DNA of 64,000 bases from Streptomyces sp. PsTaAH-137 (lineage in GTDB: Bacteria > Actinomycetota > Actinomycetes > Streptomycetales > Streptomycetaceae). The DNA lies in the NCBI RefSeq assembly GCF_003259365.1, contig NZ_QLLY01000001.1, positions 124,001 through 188,000 on the forward strand, in the 5' to 3' direction. The position numbers and the translations under genes are program-made. Below, piece by piece: positions 52,022 to 60,847 of the stretch. The notes under the pieces were generated by a model. That model made no database searches, was not told where the DNA came from, and saw nothing but the letters and a program-made list of their open reading frames with translations. Position 1 is the first letter of the stretch. Every line of letters starts with the position of its first letter.

Positions 52022-52894
52022 ATGCGGAACGCACTGCGCCGGGCGGTTCCGGCCGCTGCCGGCCTGCTGGCGCTCACGGCGTGCGGCACCGAGGTGCCCG
52101 ACGGGCTGATCGTGACGCAGCCGTCGGCGGCGCCCGCGACCCCGTACAGCGGTCCGCTGAAGACGAAGACGCCCGAACAGGTCGGCGAGGACAGCCCGTT
52201 GGAGGGCGGCGGCGCGGCCCTGCTGGCACTGGAGTGCGCGGGCAGGCCCAGCGAGGCGGGCTCGTTCGCCGACGAGGGCCCGGGGGACGACGGAGCCGGC
52301 TCGGCGGCCGAGGCACTGGCCCGGCACCTGGCGAACGGATCCGGCGAGGTACCCGACCGCGGCTACCGCGTAGAGGCCCGGCGCGGGCACCGTGTCCTGT
52401 ACTCGCACGACGTCGCGGGCCGCACCCGGGCGGCCGTGATCGTGGCCGAGGACCGGCGCGGCTGGTTCGCGGAGACGCACGCCGCTTGCGACCCGTCGGA
52501 GTTCCGGGCCCGCGACCGGGCGCGCCTCTCGATCATGGTGTGGCAGGACACGCGGGGGAGGGCCGTGTCCACCGCGAAGGTCGTCGGGTGGATGGGCGCC
52601 GAGCACTGCGACTGGCAGTCGGTGGAGTTCGTGACCCTCGGCAGCGGCGACGACGGGCGATGGCGCGGACGGCAGTATCTCCGCGATCCCGAGGGGAAGT
52701 TGGCCGGCATCGACGGTCTGTCGTCGACGTACGCGAAGGACGTGCCGCTGCCCGCCGACGCCGTCGACACCGGCTACCGCCAGGACGGCCGGGAACTGTG
52801 GCTGGCCCCTGACAAGTCGCGGGCGTACGTGCGCGACGCCGACAAAACCGTGGAGCGCTGGCCGGGAAGGGCCGAGCCCGTGGGCTGCAAGTAG
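52022..52894 (+). CDS. Putative lipoprotein of unknown function
   Basis: A 290-residue exported protein with signal RRAVPAAAGLLAL and lipobox LTAC (Cys21). The mature part is rich in acidic and Gly residues with no recognisable catalytic motif; it contains several Trp/Cys pairs (MGAEHCDWQSVEF, ending EPVGCK) that could form a disulfide. I do not recognise a family. It stands alone between the ARMT1-like gene and the drug exporter. Confidence 0.78.
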   Translation: MRNALRRAVPAAAGLLALTACGTEVPDGLIVTQPSAAPATPYSGPLKTKTPEQVGEDSPLEGGGAALLALECAGRPSEAGSFADEGPGDDGAGSAAEALARHLANGSGEVPDRGYRVEARRGHRVLYSHDVAGRTRAAVIVAEDRRGWFAETHAACDPSEFRARDRARLSIMVWQDTRGRAVSTAKVVGWMGAEHCDWQSVEFVTLGSGDDGRWRGRQYLRDPEGKLAGIDGLSSTYAKDVPLPADAVDTGYRQDGRELWLAPDKSRAYVRDADKTVERWPGRAEPVGCK

Positions 52895-53007
52895 CGGTTC
52901 CCGGACCCGCTCGTTCATCTTTGGTTGCAGGTCCGAGGGCATCTCCCGGGGGCACCCGCCGGTATACGGTCCGAGCGGTTTCCCCCTCAAGGACAGTGCG
53001 AGGTGCC

Positions 53008-54624
53008 ATGCAGACCACCGCTTCCCCCGAACCGCGGACGCCCGGCGCGCCGGTGTCCGCGATACCGGCGGCGCCCCGTCGTGCGGCCGCCACCGTCGCG
53101 CTCGCCTGCGTCGGCGTCTTCGTCTCCTATCTCCCGGTCGTGGGCGTCTCCACCTCGCTGCCGGTGCTCCAGCAGGCCCTCGGCGCGTCCACCGTCGGGC
53201 TCCAGTGGATCACCGACGCGTTCATCCTGCCGACCGCCGCCCTGCTGCTGACCTGCGGAATGCTCGGCGACCTCTACGGCCGCAAGAACGTGTACCTGGC
53301 CGGGCTGCTGCTCTCCGTGCTCGGCTGCCTGGTCTGTCTCACCGCGAACGGCGTCGCCCAGGTCTGCGCCGGGCAGGCGCTCACCGGGGTCGGCACCGCC
53401 GCCCTGCTCCCGTCGACCCTCGCCCTCATCAGCCAGGCCCGCCCCGCCCCGCGCGAACGCGCCACGGCGATCGCCCTGTGGACCGCCGCGCTGGGCCTCG
53501 GGCTCACCCTCGGCCCGCTGCTCAACGGCCTGATCGTGGAGCACGCGAGCTGGCGCTGGATGTTCCTGCCCGCCCTGCTCGTCGCCGTGGTCACCGGGGT
53601 GACCGGCGCCCTCGTCCTCGCCGAGTCCCGCTCCACGCGCGAACGCCACCCGGACCTCCCCGGCCAGCTCCTCGCGATCGTCGCCGTCACGGCCCTCGTC
53701 TACGGGGTCATCGAGGGCGGCAGCGCCGGCTGGGGCTCCATCGGGGCCCTGCTCGGGTTCGTGGTCCCGGCGCTCGCCCTGCCCGCCTTCGTCGTCGCCG
53801 AACTCCGCTCGCCCTGCCCGATGCTGGACATGCGGCTCTTCGCGTCGCCGGCGTTCTCCGGCGCCGCGTTCGTCATGGCGCTGACCCTCTTCGCCCAGGT
53901 CGGCCTGGTCTTCGCGCTCAGCGAGTACTTCGGCCTCGTCCACCACGCCTCGACCTGGGACATCGGGCTGCGGCTGCTCGCCCTGAACGGCTTCACCGTC
54001 GTCCTCGGGCCGCTCGTCGGACGGCTGATGCGACGGTCGACCCCGCCCGGCCTGCTCCTGGTGAGCGGCCTCGCCGTCGGCGGCGTCGGCGCGCTGTGCG
54101 TCGGCCTCTTCCACGCCGACACCGGGACCGGCACCGCCGCCCTGGTCATCGCGGTCCTCGGCGTCGGCATCGCGCTCGCCATGGCCCCGATCACCACCAT
54201 CGCCATGGACAGTCTGCCGGGGCGGCTCGCGAGCACGGCGGGGGCCGCCAACAGCGCGCTGCGGCAGATCGGCAGCGCGCTCGGCCCCGCCGTCTTCGGC
54301 GTCGTCCTCACCGAGCGCACCCTGTCCGCACTGCCCGGCGAACTCGCCGACTCCGGGCTCGACCACGCCGGACAGGCCCAGGTCCAGGGCCTGGTCTCCG
54401 ACGCCGGCATCCAGGCGGGCGCCTTCCTCCACCTCGACTCGGCGCGGGACACCGCACGTGCCCTCACCGCATACGGCGACAGCTTCACGGCGGCGCTGCA
54501 CACCTGCGCCCTCGTCGGCGGTACGGGCATGCTGCTCGCCGCGGTCGTCGCGGCCGTGACCATCGGCGTACGGCCCGAAGCCGCGCGCCGAGGCGAGGGG
54601 GACTACGGTCGAGACGGACCTTGA
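53008..54624 (+). CDS. DHA2-family MFS drug/H+ antiporter (EmrB/QacA type)
   Basis: A 538-residue exporter with about fourteen helices. LQWITDAFILPTAALLLTCG and GMLGDLYGRKNVYLAG are DHA2 motif A regions, GLGLTLGPLLNGLI is motif C. Such pumps expel hydrophobic drugs, antiseptics or the host's own metabolites. No TetR-type regulator adjoins it, so its control is unclear. The ATG at 53008 follows GAGGTG. A four-unit 12-bp repeat starts 4 bp after its stop. Confidence 0.89.
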   Translation: MQTTASPEPRTPGAPVSAIPAAPRRAAATVALACVGVFVSYLPVVGVSTSLPVLQQALGASTVGLQWITDAFILPTAALLLTCGMLGDLYGRKNVYLAGLLLSVLGCLVCLTANGVAQVCAGQALTGVGTAALLPSTLALISQARPAPRERATAIALWTAALGLGLTLGPLLNGLIVEHASWRWMFLPALLVAVVTGVTGALVLAESRSTRERHPDLPGQLLAIVAVTALVYGVIEGGSAGWGSIGALLGFVVPALALPAFVVAELRSPCPMLDMRLFASPAFSGAAFVMALTLFAQVGLVFALSEYFGLVHHASTWDIGLRLLALNGFTVVLGPLVGRLMRRSTPPGLLLVSGLAVGGVGALCVGLFHADTGTGTAALVIAVLGVGIALAMAPITTIAMDSLPGRLASTAGAANSALRQIGSALGPAVFGVVLTERTLSALPGELADSGLDHAGQAQVQGLVSDAGIQAGAFLHLDSARDTARALTAYGDSFTAALHTCALVGGTGMLLAAVVAAVTIGVRPEAARRGEGDYGRDGP

Positions 54625-54628
54625 TCAC

Positions 54629-54676
54629 CCCGCAGGACATCCCGCAGGGCATCCCGCAGGACATTCCGTAGGACAG
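54629..54676. repeat. Four tandem 12-bp repeats
   Basis: CCCGCAGGACAT, CCCGCAGGGCAT, CCCGCAGGACAT and TCCGTAGGACAG lie end to end between the exporter stop and the ribosome-binding site of the PPOX gene. The unit length is a multiple of three. Likely a slippage product. Confidence 0.85.
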
Positions 54677-54684
54677 GAGAGACC

Positions 54685-55107
54685 GTGTCCAAGCCCCCGC
54701 TGCCCGACGACGCCGTCACCATGCTGAGCCGCGCCAACCCCTGCACCGTCACCACGCTGCGCTCCGACGGCGCGCCCGTCTCCACCGCGACCTGGTACCT
54801 GTGGGAGGACGGCCGGATCCTGCTCAGCATGGACGAGGGCCGGGTGCGCCTGAAGCATCTGCGCCGCGATCCCCGGCTCACCCTCACCGTCCTCGACAAG
54901 GACGACTGGTACACCCACGTCAGCCTCATCGGCCGGGCGGTGGAATTGCGCCCCGACGAGGGTCTGGCGGACATCGACCGGATCGCCCGGCTCTACACGG
55001 GCGGCCCCTACCCGGACCGGGTGCGCAGCCGGGTCACCGCGGTCGTGGAGATCGACCGGTGGCACGGGTGGGGCACCTTCCGCGACAGCGACCAGGCGTC
55101 GACGTAG
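54685..55107 (+). CDS. PPOX-class/F420-dependent oxidoreductase family protein
   Basis: A 140-residue split-barrel flavin/F420-binding protein. ANPCTVTTLRSDGAPVSTAT WYLWEDG at the N-terminus and RLKHLRRDPRLTLTVLDKDD match the PPOX family of small F420- or FMN-dependent enzymes common in actinomycetes. They reduce diverse activated double bonds; the substrate here is unknown. The GTG at 54685 follows AGGAGAG. It is convergent, with a 2-bp gap, with the lipoate ligase gene. Confidence 0.85.
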   Translation: MSKPPLPDDAVTMLSRANPCTVTTLRSDGAPVSTATWYLWEDGRILLSMDEGRVRLKHLRRDPRLTLTVLDKDDWYTHVSLIGRAVELRPDEGLADIDRIARLYTGGPYPDRVRSRVTAVVEIDRWHGWGTFRDSDQAST

Positions 55108-55109
55108 CC

Positions 55110-56165
55110 CTACGGCACCCGAGCGGTCCACTCCGGGGTGCCGAACTTCGTCCGCACCAGTTCCTCGGCCCGCGCCAGCTCGGCCTCGGTGACCTCGCCG
55201 TCGGTCAGCCCGTACCGCCCCCGGAACGAGTCGATCATGCGGGTGATGACCTCCTCGCGCGGCAGCCCCGTCTGCCGGCGCAGGGGGTCGACCCGCTTCT
55301 TGGCGCTCTTCGTGCCCTTGTCGGAGAGCTTCTCGCGGCCGATGCGCAGCACCTCGGTCATCTTGTCCGCGTCGATGTCGTAGGACATGGTCACGTGGTG
55401 CAGCACCGCGCCCTGCCCGGCGGCGACCCGCTTCTGCGCGGCGCCCGCGACCTTGCCGACGTCCGTGGCGATGTCGTTCAGCGGCTGGTACCAGGCCTTG
55501 ATGCCCATGTCGGAGAGCGCGTCGAGCACCCAGTCGTCGAGATAGGCGTAACTGTCCTGGAAGGAGAGCCCGGAGACCAGTGACTCGGGCACGGCCAGCG
55601 AGTACGTGATCGTGGACGTCGGCTCGGCGAACATCGCGCCGCCGCCCGAGATCCGGCGCACGACGTCCACCCCGTGCCGCGCGACGCCCTCCTGGTCCAC
55701 CTCGTTGCGCAGCGACTGGAAGCTGCCGATGATCACCGCCGGGCGGTCCCACTCCCAGACCCGCAGCGTCGGCGGACGGTGCCCGAGCGCGACCTGTTCC
55801 ACCATCACCTCGTCCAGGGCCATGTGCAGCACCGGCGACTGCGGGGCGTCGTGGATCAGCTGCCAGTCGAAGTCCCGCCAGTCCGTGGCGCGGGCGAGCG
55901 CGCGCCGCACGGCGGTGGCGACGCCCTCGGTGGTCAGGCCCAGCATGACCGTCCCGGCGGGCAGCGCCGCGTCGATGCGGGCGGTCAGCGCCGCCGTGTC
56001 CGCGTCGGCCGGGGCGCCCTTCAGTGCGGCGTCGATCGCGGGCAGCGCCTCGTCGGGTTCCAGGAAGAAGTCACCGGCGACCCGGACTTCGCTGAGGACA
56101 CCGTCGGCCACCTCCACATCGACCACGACCAGCTTGCCGCCGGGGATCTTGTACTCGCCGTGCAC
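55110..56165 (-). CDS. Lipoate-protein ligase A-like protein with N-terminal accessory domain
   Basis: A 351-residue BPL/LplA-fold ligase. Residues about 110-300 hold the catalytic domain: VVRRISGGGAMFAEPTSTIT, and the conserved Lys in NDIATDVGKVAGAAQKR. The first about 90 residues (EYKIPGGKLVVVDVEVADG, VRVAGDFFLEPDE) resemble the LplA accessory domain, which in E. coli is C-terminal; here it is N-terminal. Such ligases attach lipoate or octanoate to E2 and H proteins. A GTG at 56165 follows GGAAGG; an ATG at 56228 would add 21 residues. It is divergent from the LacI regulator. Confidence 0.86.
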   Translation of the reverse strand: MHGEYKIPGGKLVVVDVEVADGVLSEVRVAGDFFLEPDEALPAIDAALKGAPADADTAALTARIDAALPAGTVMLGLTTEGVATAVRRALARATDWRDFDWQLIHDAPQSPVLHMALDEVMVEQVALGHRPPTLRVWEWDRPAVIIGSFQSLRNEVDQEGVARHGVDVVRRISGGGAMFAEPTSTITYSLAVPESLVSGLSFQDSYAYLDDWVLDALSDMGIKAWYQPLNDIATDVGKVAGAAQKRVAAGQGAVLHHVTMSYDIDADKMTEVLRIGREKLSDKGTKSAKKRVDPLRRQTGLPREEVITRMIDSFRGRYGLTDGEVTEAELARAEELVRTKFGTPEWTARVP

Positions 56166-56252
56166 TGTGGGCCGCCTTCCACCGCGGGACGCTCGTATTT
56201 CGGCCAACGCTAACCGGAAGGCGGACATTCCGGTGCCGACACGGTGTCCGAG

Positions 56253-56272
56253 AATTTCCGGAACACTTCCGG
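56253..56272. promoter_or_regulatory. Candidate LacI operator upstream of lacI-family gene
   Basis: AATTTCCGGAACACTTCCGG matches AATTTTCGGATCGCTTCCGG at 57532-57551 at 17 of 20 positions. Both sit upstream of genes of the same sugar locus. The CCGGAANNNTTCCGG core suggests a dimer site. Confidence 0.7.
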
Positions 56273-56377
56273 TAGCGTCGCCGCAAGGTGAAGCCGCCGG
56301 TCCGCGACGTGTCCTACGGTTCTCCGCAAGGCGCCCGGAGGCTCTTTCGGGCGGAGTTGTCGACGGAGGTGGGGAAC

Positions 56378-57436
56378 GTGGCCGGGGATGGCGCTCAGCG
56401 CAGGACAGCCACGCGGCGCCCGGACGGGCCGGCCAAGGTGACGATCACCGATATCGCACGGGAGGCCGGGGTCTCCGTACCCACCGTCTCCCGTGTCGTG
56501 AACGGACGCTCCGACGTCTCGCCCGCCACCCGGGCCCGCGTCGAGGACCTGCTGCACCGGCACGGCTACCGGCGCCGCCCGCCCGCGCCCGGCGACCGCG
56601 CCGCCCTGCTCGACCTGGTCTTCAACGATCTGGACAGCCCCTGGGCCGTCGAGATCATCCGGGGCGTGGAGGAGGTCGCGCACGAGCAGGGCGTGGGCAC
56701 GGTCGTCTCCGCGATCCACGACCGGGCGGGCGACGCACGCCAGTGGATGACCAATCTGCGGGCCCGCGCCTCGGACGGCGTGATCCTCGTGACGTCCGTG
56801 CTCGAACCGGGCCTCCACGACGAACTGCGGCGCCTGGGCGTGCCGTTGGTGGTGATCGACCCGGCCGGCTCGCCCACCTCGGAGATGCCGACGATCGGCG
56901 CGACCAACTGGGCGGGCGGCATGGCCGCGACCGAGCATCTGCTGGAACTCGGGCACCGCAGGATCGGGTTCATCGCGGGCCCGCCCCGGCTGCTGTGCTC
57001 ACGGGCCCGGCTCGACGGCTACCGCGCCGCGCTCGACGTGGCGGGCGTGCCGGTGGACGACGACCTGATCGTGCCCGGCGACTTCTACCACGAGTCCGGG
57101 TTCACCGGCGCCGGCCACCTCCTCGACCTGGCGGAACCGCCCACCGCGGTCTTCGCCTCCAGCGACCAGATGGCGCTCGGCGCGATCGAGGCGCTGCGCC
57201 GGCGCGGCCTGCGCGTGCCCGAGGACCTGAGCGTCGTCGGCTTCGACGACCTGCCGGAGGTCCGCTGGTCCTCGCCGCCCCTCACCACCGTCCGCCAACC
57301 CCTGTCCGACATGGGCAAGTTGGCGGCCCGTGCCGTGCTCGACCTGGCGCGCTCCGTCGAACCGGCTTCGCCGCGCGTCGAGTTGGCGACGGAACTCGTG
57401 GTCAGGGCCAGCACGGCGGCCCCGCGTACGGCCTGA
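56378..57436 (+). CDS. LacI-family transcriptional regulator
   Basis: A 352-residue repressor. Residues about 20-70 carry the LacI HTH and hinge (TITDIAREAGVSVPTVSRVV), followed by a periplasmic-binding-like sugar domain (LDLVFNDLDSPWAVEIIRGV, PTAVFASSDQMALGAIEAL, VVGFDDLPEVRWSSPPLTTV). The GTG at 56378 follows GGAGG; longer frames to 56288 lack a site. It precedes a binding-protein/permease/GH3 operon on the same strand, and a shared 20-bp motif upstream of both transcription units suggests autoregulation and control of the transporter. The inducer is probably a xylo- or gluco-oligosaccharide product. Confidence 0.91.
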   Translation: MAGDGAQRRTATRRPDGPAKVTITDIAREAGVSVPTVSRVVNGRSDVSPATRARVEDLLHRHGYRRRPPAPGDRAALLDLVFNDLDSPWAVEIIRGVEEVAHEQGVGTVVSAIHDRAGDARQWMTNLRARASDGVILVTSVLEPGLHDELRRLGVPLVVIDPAGSPTSEMPTIGATNWAGGMAATEHLLELGHRRIGFIAGPPRLLCSRARLDGYRAALDVAGVPVDDDLIVPGDFYHESGFTGAGHLLDLAEPPTAVFASSDQMALGAIEALRRRGLRVPEDLSVVGFDDLPEVRWSSPPLTTVRQPLSDMGKLAARAVLDLARSVEPASPRVELATELVVRASTAAPRTA

Positions 57437-57452
57437 GCCGCCGGACCCCACC

Positions 57453-57495
57453 GGGGGTGTCAACGGCCCTTTTCGTCAAGGGCGTTGACACCCCC
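57453..57495 (+). terminator. Long inverted repeat overlapping the downstream -35 box
   Basis: GGGGGTGTCAAC (57453-57464), a bulged G and GCCCTT pair with AAGGGC and GTTGACACCCCC (57478-57495) around TTCGTC. It starts 16 bp after the LacI stop, so it may terminate lacI transcription, yet it contains the TTGACA -35 of the next operon. It may instead be a second regulatory site. Confidence 0.7.
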
Positions 57496-57513
57496 GTCGC
57501 ATGCCCGTAACTT
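57485..57513 (+). promoter_or_regulatory. Probable promoter of the oligosaccharide ABC operon
   Basis: TTGACA (57485-57490), a 17-bp spacer and TAACTT (57508-57513), about 50 bp before the binding-protein ATG. The -35 box lies in the right arm of the inverted repeat, and the LacI-type operator (57532-57551) lies just downstream, well placed for roadblock or occlusion. Confidence 0.6.
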
Positions 57514-57531
57514 CCGTGGCCATCTCCCGAT

Positions 57532-57551
57532 AATTTTCGGATCGCTTCCGG
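57532..57551. promoter_or_regulatory. Candidate LacI operator overlapping the binding-protein leader
   Basis: AATTTTCGGATCGCTTCCGG, 17/20 identical to the site at 56253-56272. It ends 11 bp before the ATG, so the likely ribosome-binding site GGAAGG partly overlaps its 3' edge. Confidence 0.7.
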
Positions 57552-57561
57552 AAGGTGCGCC

Positions 57562-58899
57562 ATGCCAGCCACTGCTCCGCCGTCTTCGCCCGAGTCTTCG
57601 CCCACGTCCTCGTTCTCGTTCTCCCGCCGTCGGTTCCTCGGCGTGGTCTCCGTCGCCGGACTGGGCACGGCCGTGCTCACGGCCTGCGGGGGCTCCGACT
57701 CCGGCGGGACCGACAGCCAGGGCAGGACCGTCTTCGAGTGGTGGCACATCCAGACCAACGACCCAGGCAAGAGCCTGTGGGCCGAGCAGGCCAAGGCGTT
57801 CGAGAAGGCGCACCCCAAGGTCAGGATCAAGGTCGTGACCCTGGAGAACGACGCCTTCAAGTCGAAGATGACCGCCCTGGTCAGCTCCGGCAAGCTGCCT
57901 GACCTGTACAACACCTGGGGCGGCGGGGTGCTCAAGCAGCAGATCGACGCCGGTCTCACCGAGGACATCACCGACCGGGTCAGGGACTGGATCGGCGAAC
58001 TCGTGCCCGCCGCCCGGGCGGCCTACGAGTTCGACGGCAGAACGTACGCCGTCCCGAACGACATCGGCGCCGTCGGCTTCTGGTACAACAAGGCGCTCTT
58101 CAAGAAGGCGAAGATCGACGGCCCGCCGGAGACGTGGACCGAGTTCCTCGACGCCGTCCGCAAGCTGAAGGCCGCGGGCGTCACCCCGATCGCCCTCGCC
58201 GGCAAGGAGAAATGGCCCGGCATGTACTACTGGGCCTACCTCGCGATCCGGATCGCCGGGATCGACGGCATGCAGAAGGCCGCCGACGCCAAGGACTTCA
58301 CCGGCGACGACTTCGTGAAGGCGGGCGAGCACGTCAAGGAACTGGCCGACCTCGGGCCGTTCCAGAAGGGCTTCCTCGGCGCCGCGTACGCGGGCCCGAC
58401 CGGCCAGGCCGCCACGATGGGCAACGCCGGGGCGGCGATGGAACTGATGGGCCAGTGGGCGCCCGGTACCCAGAAGGCCGAGGGCAAGGGCATCGGCGAC
58501 GACCTCGGCTTCTTCCCGTTCCCCTCGGTCGACGGCGGCACGGGCAAGTCCACCGACGTGTTCGGCGGAGGCGGCGGCTACGCGCTGCGCAAGGGCGGCC
58601 CGAAGGAGGCCGTCGACTTCCTGAAGTTCTTCGTCAGCGCCGACACCAACCGCGAGCTGGTCAAGGGCGCCGGAGTGATCCCGGTGAACAAGGCCGCCCA
58701 GGACGCCCTCACCGACCCCAACCTCAAGGCCGTCTCCGACCTGCTGAACGCCGCCACCGGCTTTCAGCTCTACCTCGATCAGGCCTACCCGCCGGCCGTC
58801 GGCCAGGAGGTCAACGACTCGGTGGCCGCCCTCATCGCGGGCTCCAAATCCCCCGAGCAGGTCACCCGTTCCATCACCCAGGTCGCCAAGAGCCAGTAA
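57562..58899 (+). CDS. Sugar-binding lipoprotein, family 1 extracellular solute-binding protein
   Basis: A 445-residue SBP_bac_1 protein. The signal contains SRRRFLGVVSVAGLGTAV and the lipobox LTAC, suggesting a lipoprotein with a twin-Arg-like start. VFEWWHIQTNDPGKSLWAEQ and LPDLYNTWGGGVLKQQIDAG are typical of oligosaccharide-binding MalE/XylE-type proteins. It delivers sugar to the permeases at 58900 and 59907. No ATPase gene lies in the window; as in many Streptomyces systems, a shared MsiK-type ATPase elsewhere probably powers it. It is the first gene after the LacI-type operator. Confidence 0.91.
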   Translation: MPATAPPSSPESSPTSSFSFSRRRFLGVVSVAGLGTAVLTACGGSDSGGTDSQGRTVFEWWHIQTNDPGKSLWAEQAKAFEKAHPKVRIKVVTLENDAFKSKMTALVSSGKLPDLYNTWGGGVLKQQIDAGLTEDITDRVRDWIGELVPAARAAYEFDGRTYAVPNDIGAVGFWYNKALFKKAKIDGPPETWTEFLDAVRKLKAAGVTPIALAGKEKWPGMYYWAYLAIRIAGIDGMQKAADAKDFTGDDFVKAGEHVKELADLGPFQKGFLGAAYAGPTGQAATMGNAGAAMELMGQWAPGTQKAEGKGIGDDLGFFPFPSVDGGTGKSTDVFGGGGGYALRKGGPKEAVDFLKFFVSADTNRELVKGAGVIPVNKAAQDALTDPNLKAVSDLLNAATGFQLYLDQAYPPAVGQEVNDSVAALIAGSKSPEQVTRSITQVAKSQ

Positions 58900-59910
58900 A
58901 TGACGATGACTTCTTCGACCCGGACCGACGAGACCGCTGACCCGCGCCCCGCCGTGAGCAAGGTGCCGCCGGCCGGTCGGGAGGGGAACCGGCGGCCCCT
59001 GGCCCGGCGGGCGCGCGACTGGCTGACCGCCTTCCTCTTCACCGTCCCCGGCCTCATCCTCTTCACCGTCTTCGTGATCGTCCCGATCCTGTACGCGGGA
59101 TACGTCTCCCTCTTCAACTGGGGCGGCTTCGGCTCGCCCTCGGACTTCGCGGGCCTGGACAACTTCAGCCGCCTCTTCCAGGACCCGGTCTTCCTCGGCG
59201 ACCTCTGGCGCGGACTGCTCCTGGTCCTGCTCTCGCTCGGCCTGCAACTGCCGTTCGCGCTCGCCATGGCCGTGCTCCTCAACCAGAAGCTGCGCGGCCG
59301 CGCCGTCTACCGGATGCTGTTCTTCGCCCCGTACGTGCTGTCGGAGGTCATCACCGGCGTCCTGTTCAGCATGATCTTCGCGCCGGACAGCGGGCTCGCC
59401 GACAAGGTGCTCGGCTCGGTCGGCCTCGACGGGGCGGGCGGCCTGTGGTTCTCCGGCCAGAACACCGTCATGGCCACCCTCTTCCTGGTCATGACCTGGA
59501 AGTACTTCGGCTTCCACATGATGCTCTACCTGGCCGGACTGCAAGGTGTCCCGCCCGAACTCACCGAGGCCGCCCGGATCGACGGCGCGAACGCCTGGCA
59601 GCGCTTCCGCCACGTCACCCTGCCGCTGCTCGGACCCACGCTCCGGATGAGCGTCTTCCTCTCCGTGATCGGCGCGATCCAGCTCTTCGACCTGGTGTGG
59701 GTGGCCACCCAGGGCGGGCCCGACCACCACTCCGAGACGATGGCGGTCACCATGTTCCAGTTCGGCTTCAAGCGCTACCAGATGGGGTACGCCAGCGCGA
59801 TCTCCATCGTCATGTTCCTCATCAGCCTCGTCTTCGCGGTCATCTACCAGCGCTACGTGCTGCGCCGCGACACCGAAGGCGCCCTCACGACCATGCGAGG
59901 AGCCCGATGA
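58900..59910 (+). CDS. Sugar ABC transporter permease, MalF/UgpA type
   Basis: A 336-residue permease with a basic N-terminus and about six helices. The coupling loop is GVPPELTEAARIDGANAWQR, the MalF/UgpA EAA motif. The start ATG directly follows the binding-protein TAA with no gap. It pairs with the permease downstream (ATGA overlap) to form the channel. Confidence 0.9.
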   Translation: MTMTSSTRTDETADPRPAVSKVPPAGREGNRRPLARRARDWLTAFLFTVPGLILFTVFVIVPILYAGYVSLFNWGGFGSPSDFAGLDNFSRLFQDPVFLGDLWRGLLLVLLSLGLQLPFALAMAVLLNQKLRGRAVYRMLFFAPYVLSEVITGVLFSMIFAPDSGLADKVLGSVGLDGAGGLWFSGQNTVMATLFLVMTWKYFGFHMMLYLAGLQGVPPELTEAARIDGANAWQRFRHVTLPLLGPTLRMSVFLSVIGAIQLFDLVWVATQGGPDHHSETMAVTMFQFGFKRYQMGYASAISIVMFLISLVFAVIYQRYVLRRDTEGALTTMRGAR

Positions 59911-60797
59911 GCACCCAGACCGCCCGGACGCCCGTGCCCTCCTCGGGCGCGCTCACCGCACGCACCGCCGCGCGCCGCCGCCGACTGCGCTCGGTCCCGC
60001 TGTACGTGACCGTGTGGGTGATCGGCGTCGTCATGATCACGCCGCTGCTCTACGCGCTCGTCTCCGGCTTCAAGTCCACCGACCAGCTCTCCGCGAACAC
60101 CTTCGGCCTGCCCTCGCCGTGGGTGGTCCACAACTACACGTCGATCCTCCAGGACAGCGTGTTCTGGCGCGCGCTCGGCTCGTCGACGCTCATCGCCGTC
60201 GGCACCACCGCCCTGACCGTCGGGGTGGCGGCGCTCGCCGCGTTCGCCCTCGCCCGATTCGCCTTCCGAGGGCGCGAGTTCCTCTTCACGCTGTTCACCG
60301 TCGGCCTGATGTTCCCGTTCGCCGTCGCGATCCTGCCGCTGTTCGTGCTGCTCCGCACCTTCGGCCTGCTCGACAACCCGTGGGGCGTGATCCTGCCGCA
60401 GGCCGCGTTCGGCCTGCCCATGACCATCGTCATCCTCCGCAACTTCTTCCGGGAGATCCCCGGCGAACTGGAGGAGGCGGCCACCCTCGACGGCTGCTCG
60501 GCGTTCGGCTTCTTCTGGCGGATCCTGCTGCCGATGGCCCGCCCCGCGCTCGGCACCGTCTCCGTCCTGGCCGTCGTCACCAGCTGGAACAACTTCCTGC
60601 TGCCGCTGCTGGTGTTCAGCGAACCCACCTGGTGGACGATCCCCGTCGGCGTCCAGCAGTTCCAGGGCCAGTACTCGGCCGACACCGCCCGTGTCTTCGC
60701 GTACCTGGTCCTGTCCATGGTGCCCGCGCTCGCCTTCTACGCCGTCGCCGAACGGCAGTTGATCGGCGGCATCACGATGGGCGCGACCAAGGGCTGA
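59907..60797 (+). CDS. Sugar ABC transporter permease, MalG/UgpE type
   Basis: A 296-residue permease. ITPLLYALVSGFKSTDQLSA near the N-terminus and the EAA loop REIPGELEEAATLDGCSAFG identify MalG/UgpE. It overlaps the preceding stop by 4 bp, and its own stop is followed by the GH3 gene after 50 bp, so uptake and hydrolysis are cotranscribed. Confidence 0.9.
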   Translation: MSTQTARTPVPSSGALTARTAARRRRLRSVPLYVTVWVIGVVMITPLLYALVSGFKSTDQLSANTFGLPSPWVVHNYTSILQDSVFWRALGSSTLIAVGTTALTVGVAALAAFALARFAFRGREFLFTLFTVGLMFPFAVAILPLFVLLRTFGLLDNPWGVILPQAAFGLPMTIVILRNFFREIPGELEEAATLDGCSAFGFFWRILLPMARPALGTVSVLAVVTSWNNFLLPLLVFSEPTWWTIPVGVQQFQGQYSADTARVFAYLVLSMVPALAFYAVAERQLIGGITMGATKG

Positions 60798-60847
60798 CCC
60801 CCGCCGTCGACCGCCGCTTCCCGCACATCCCGTACCTGAGGAGTTCC

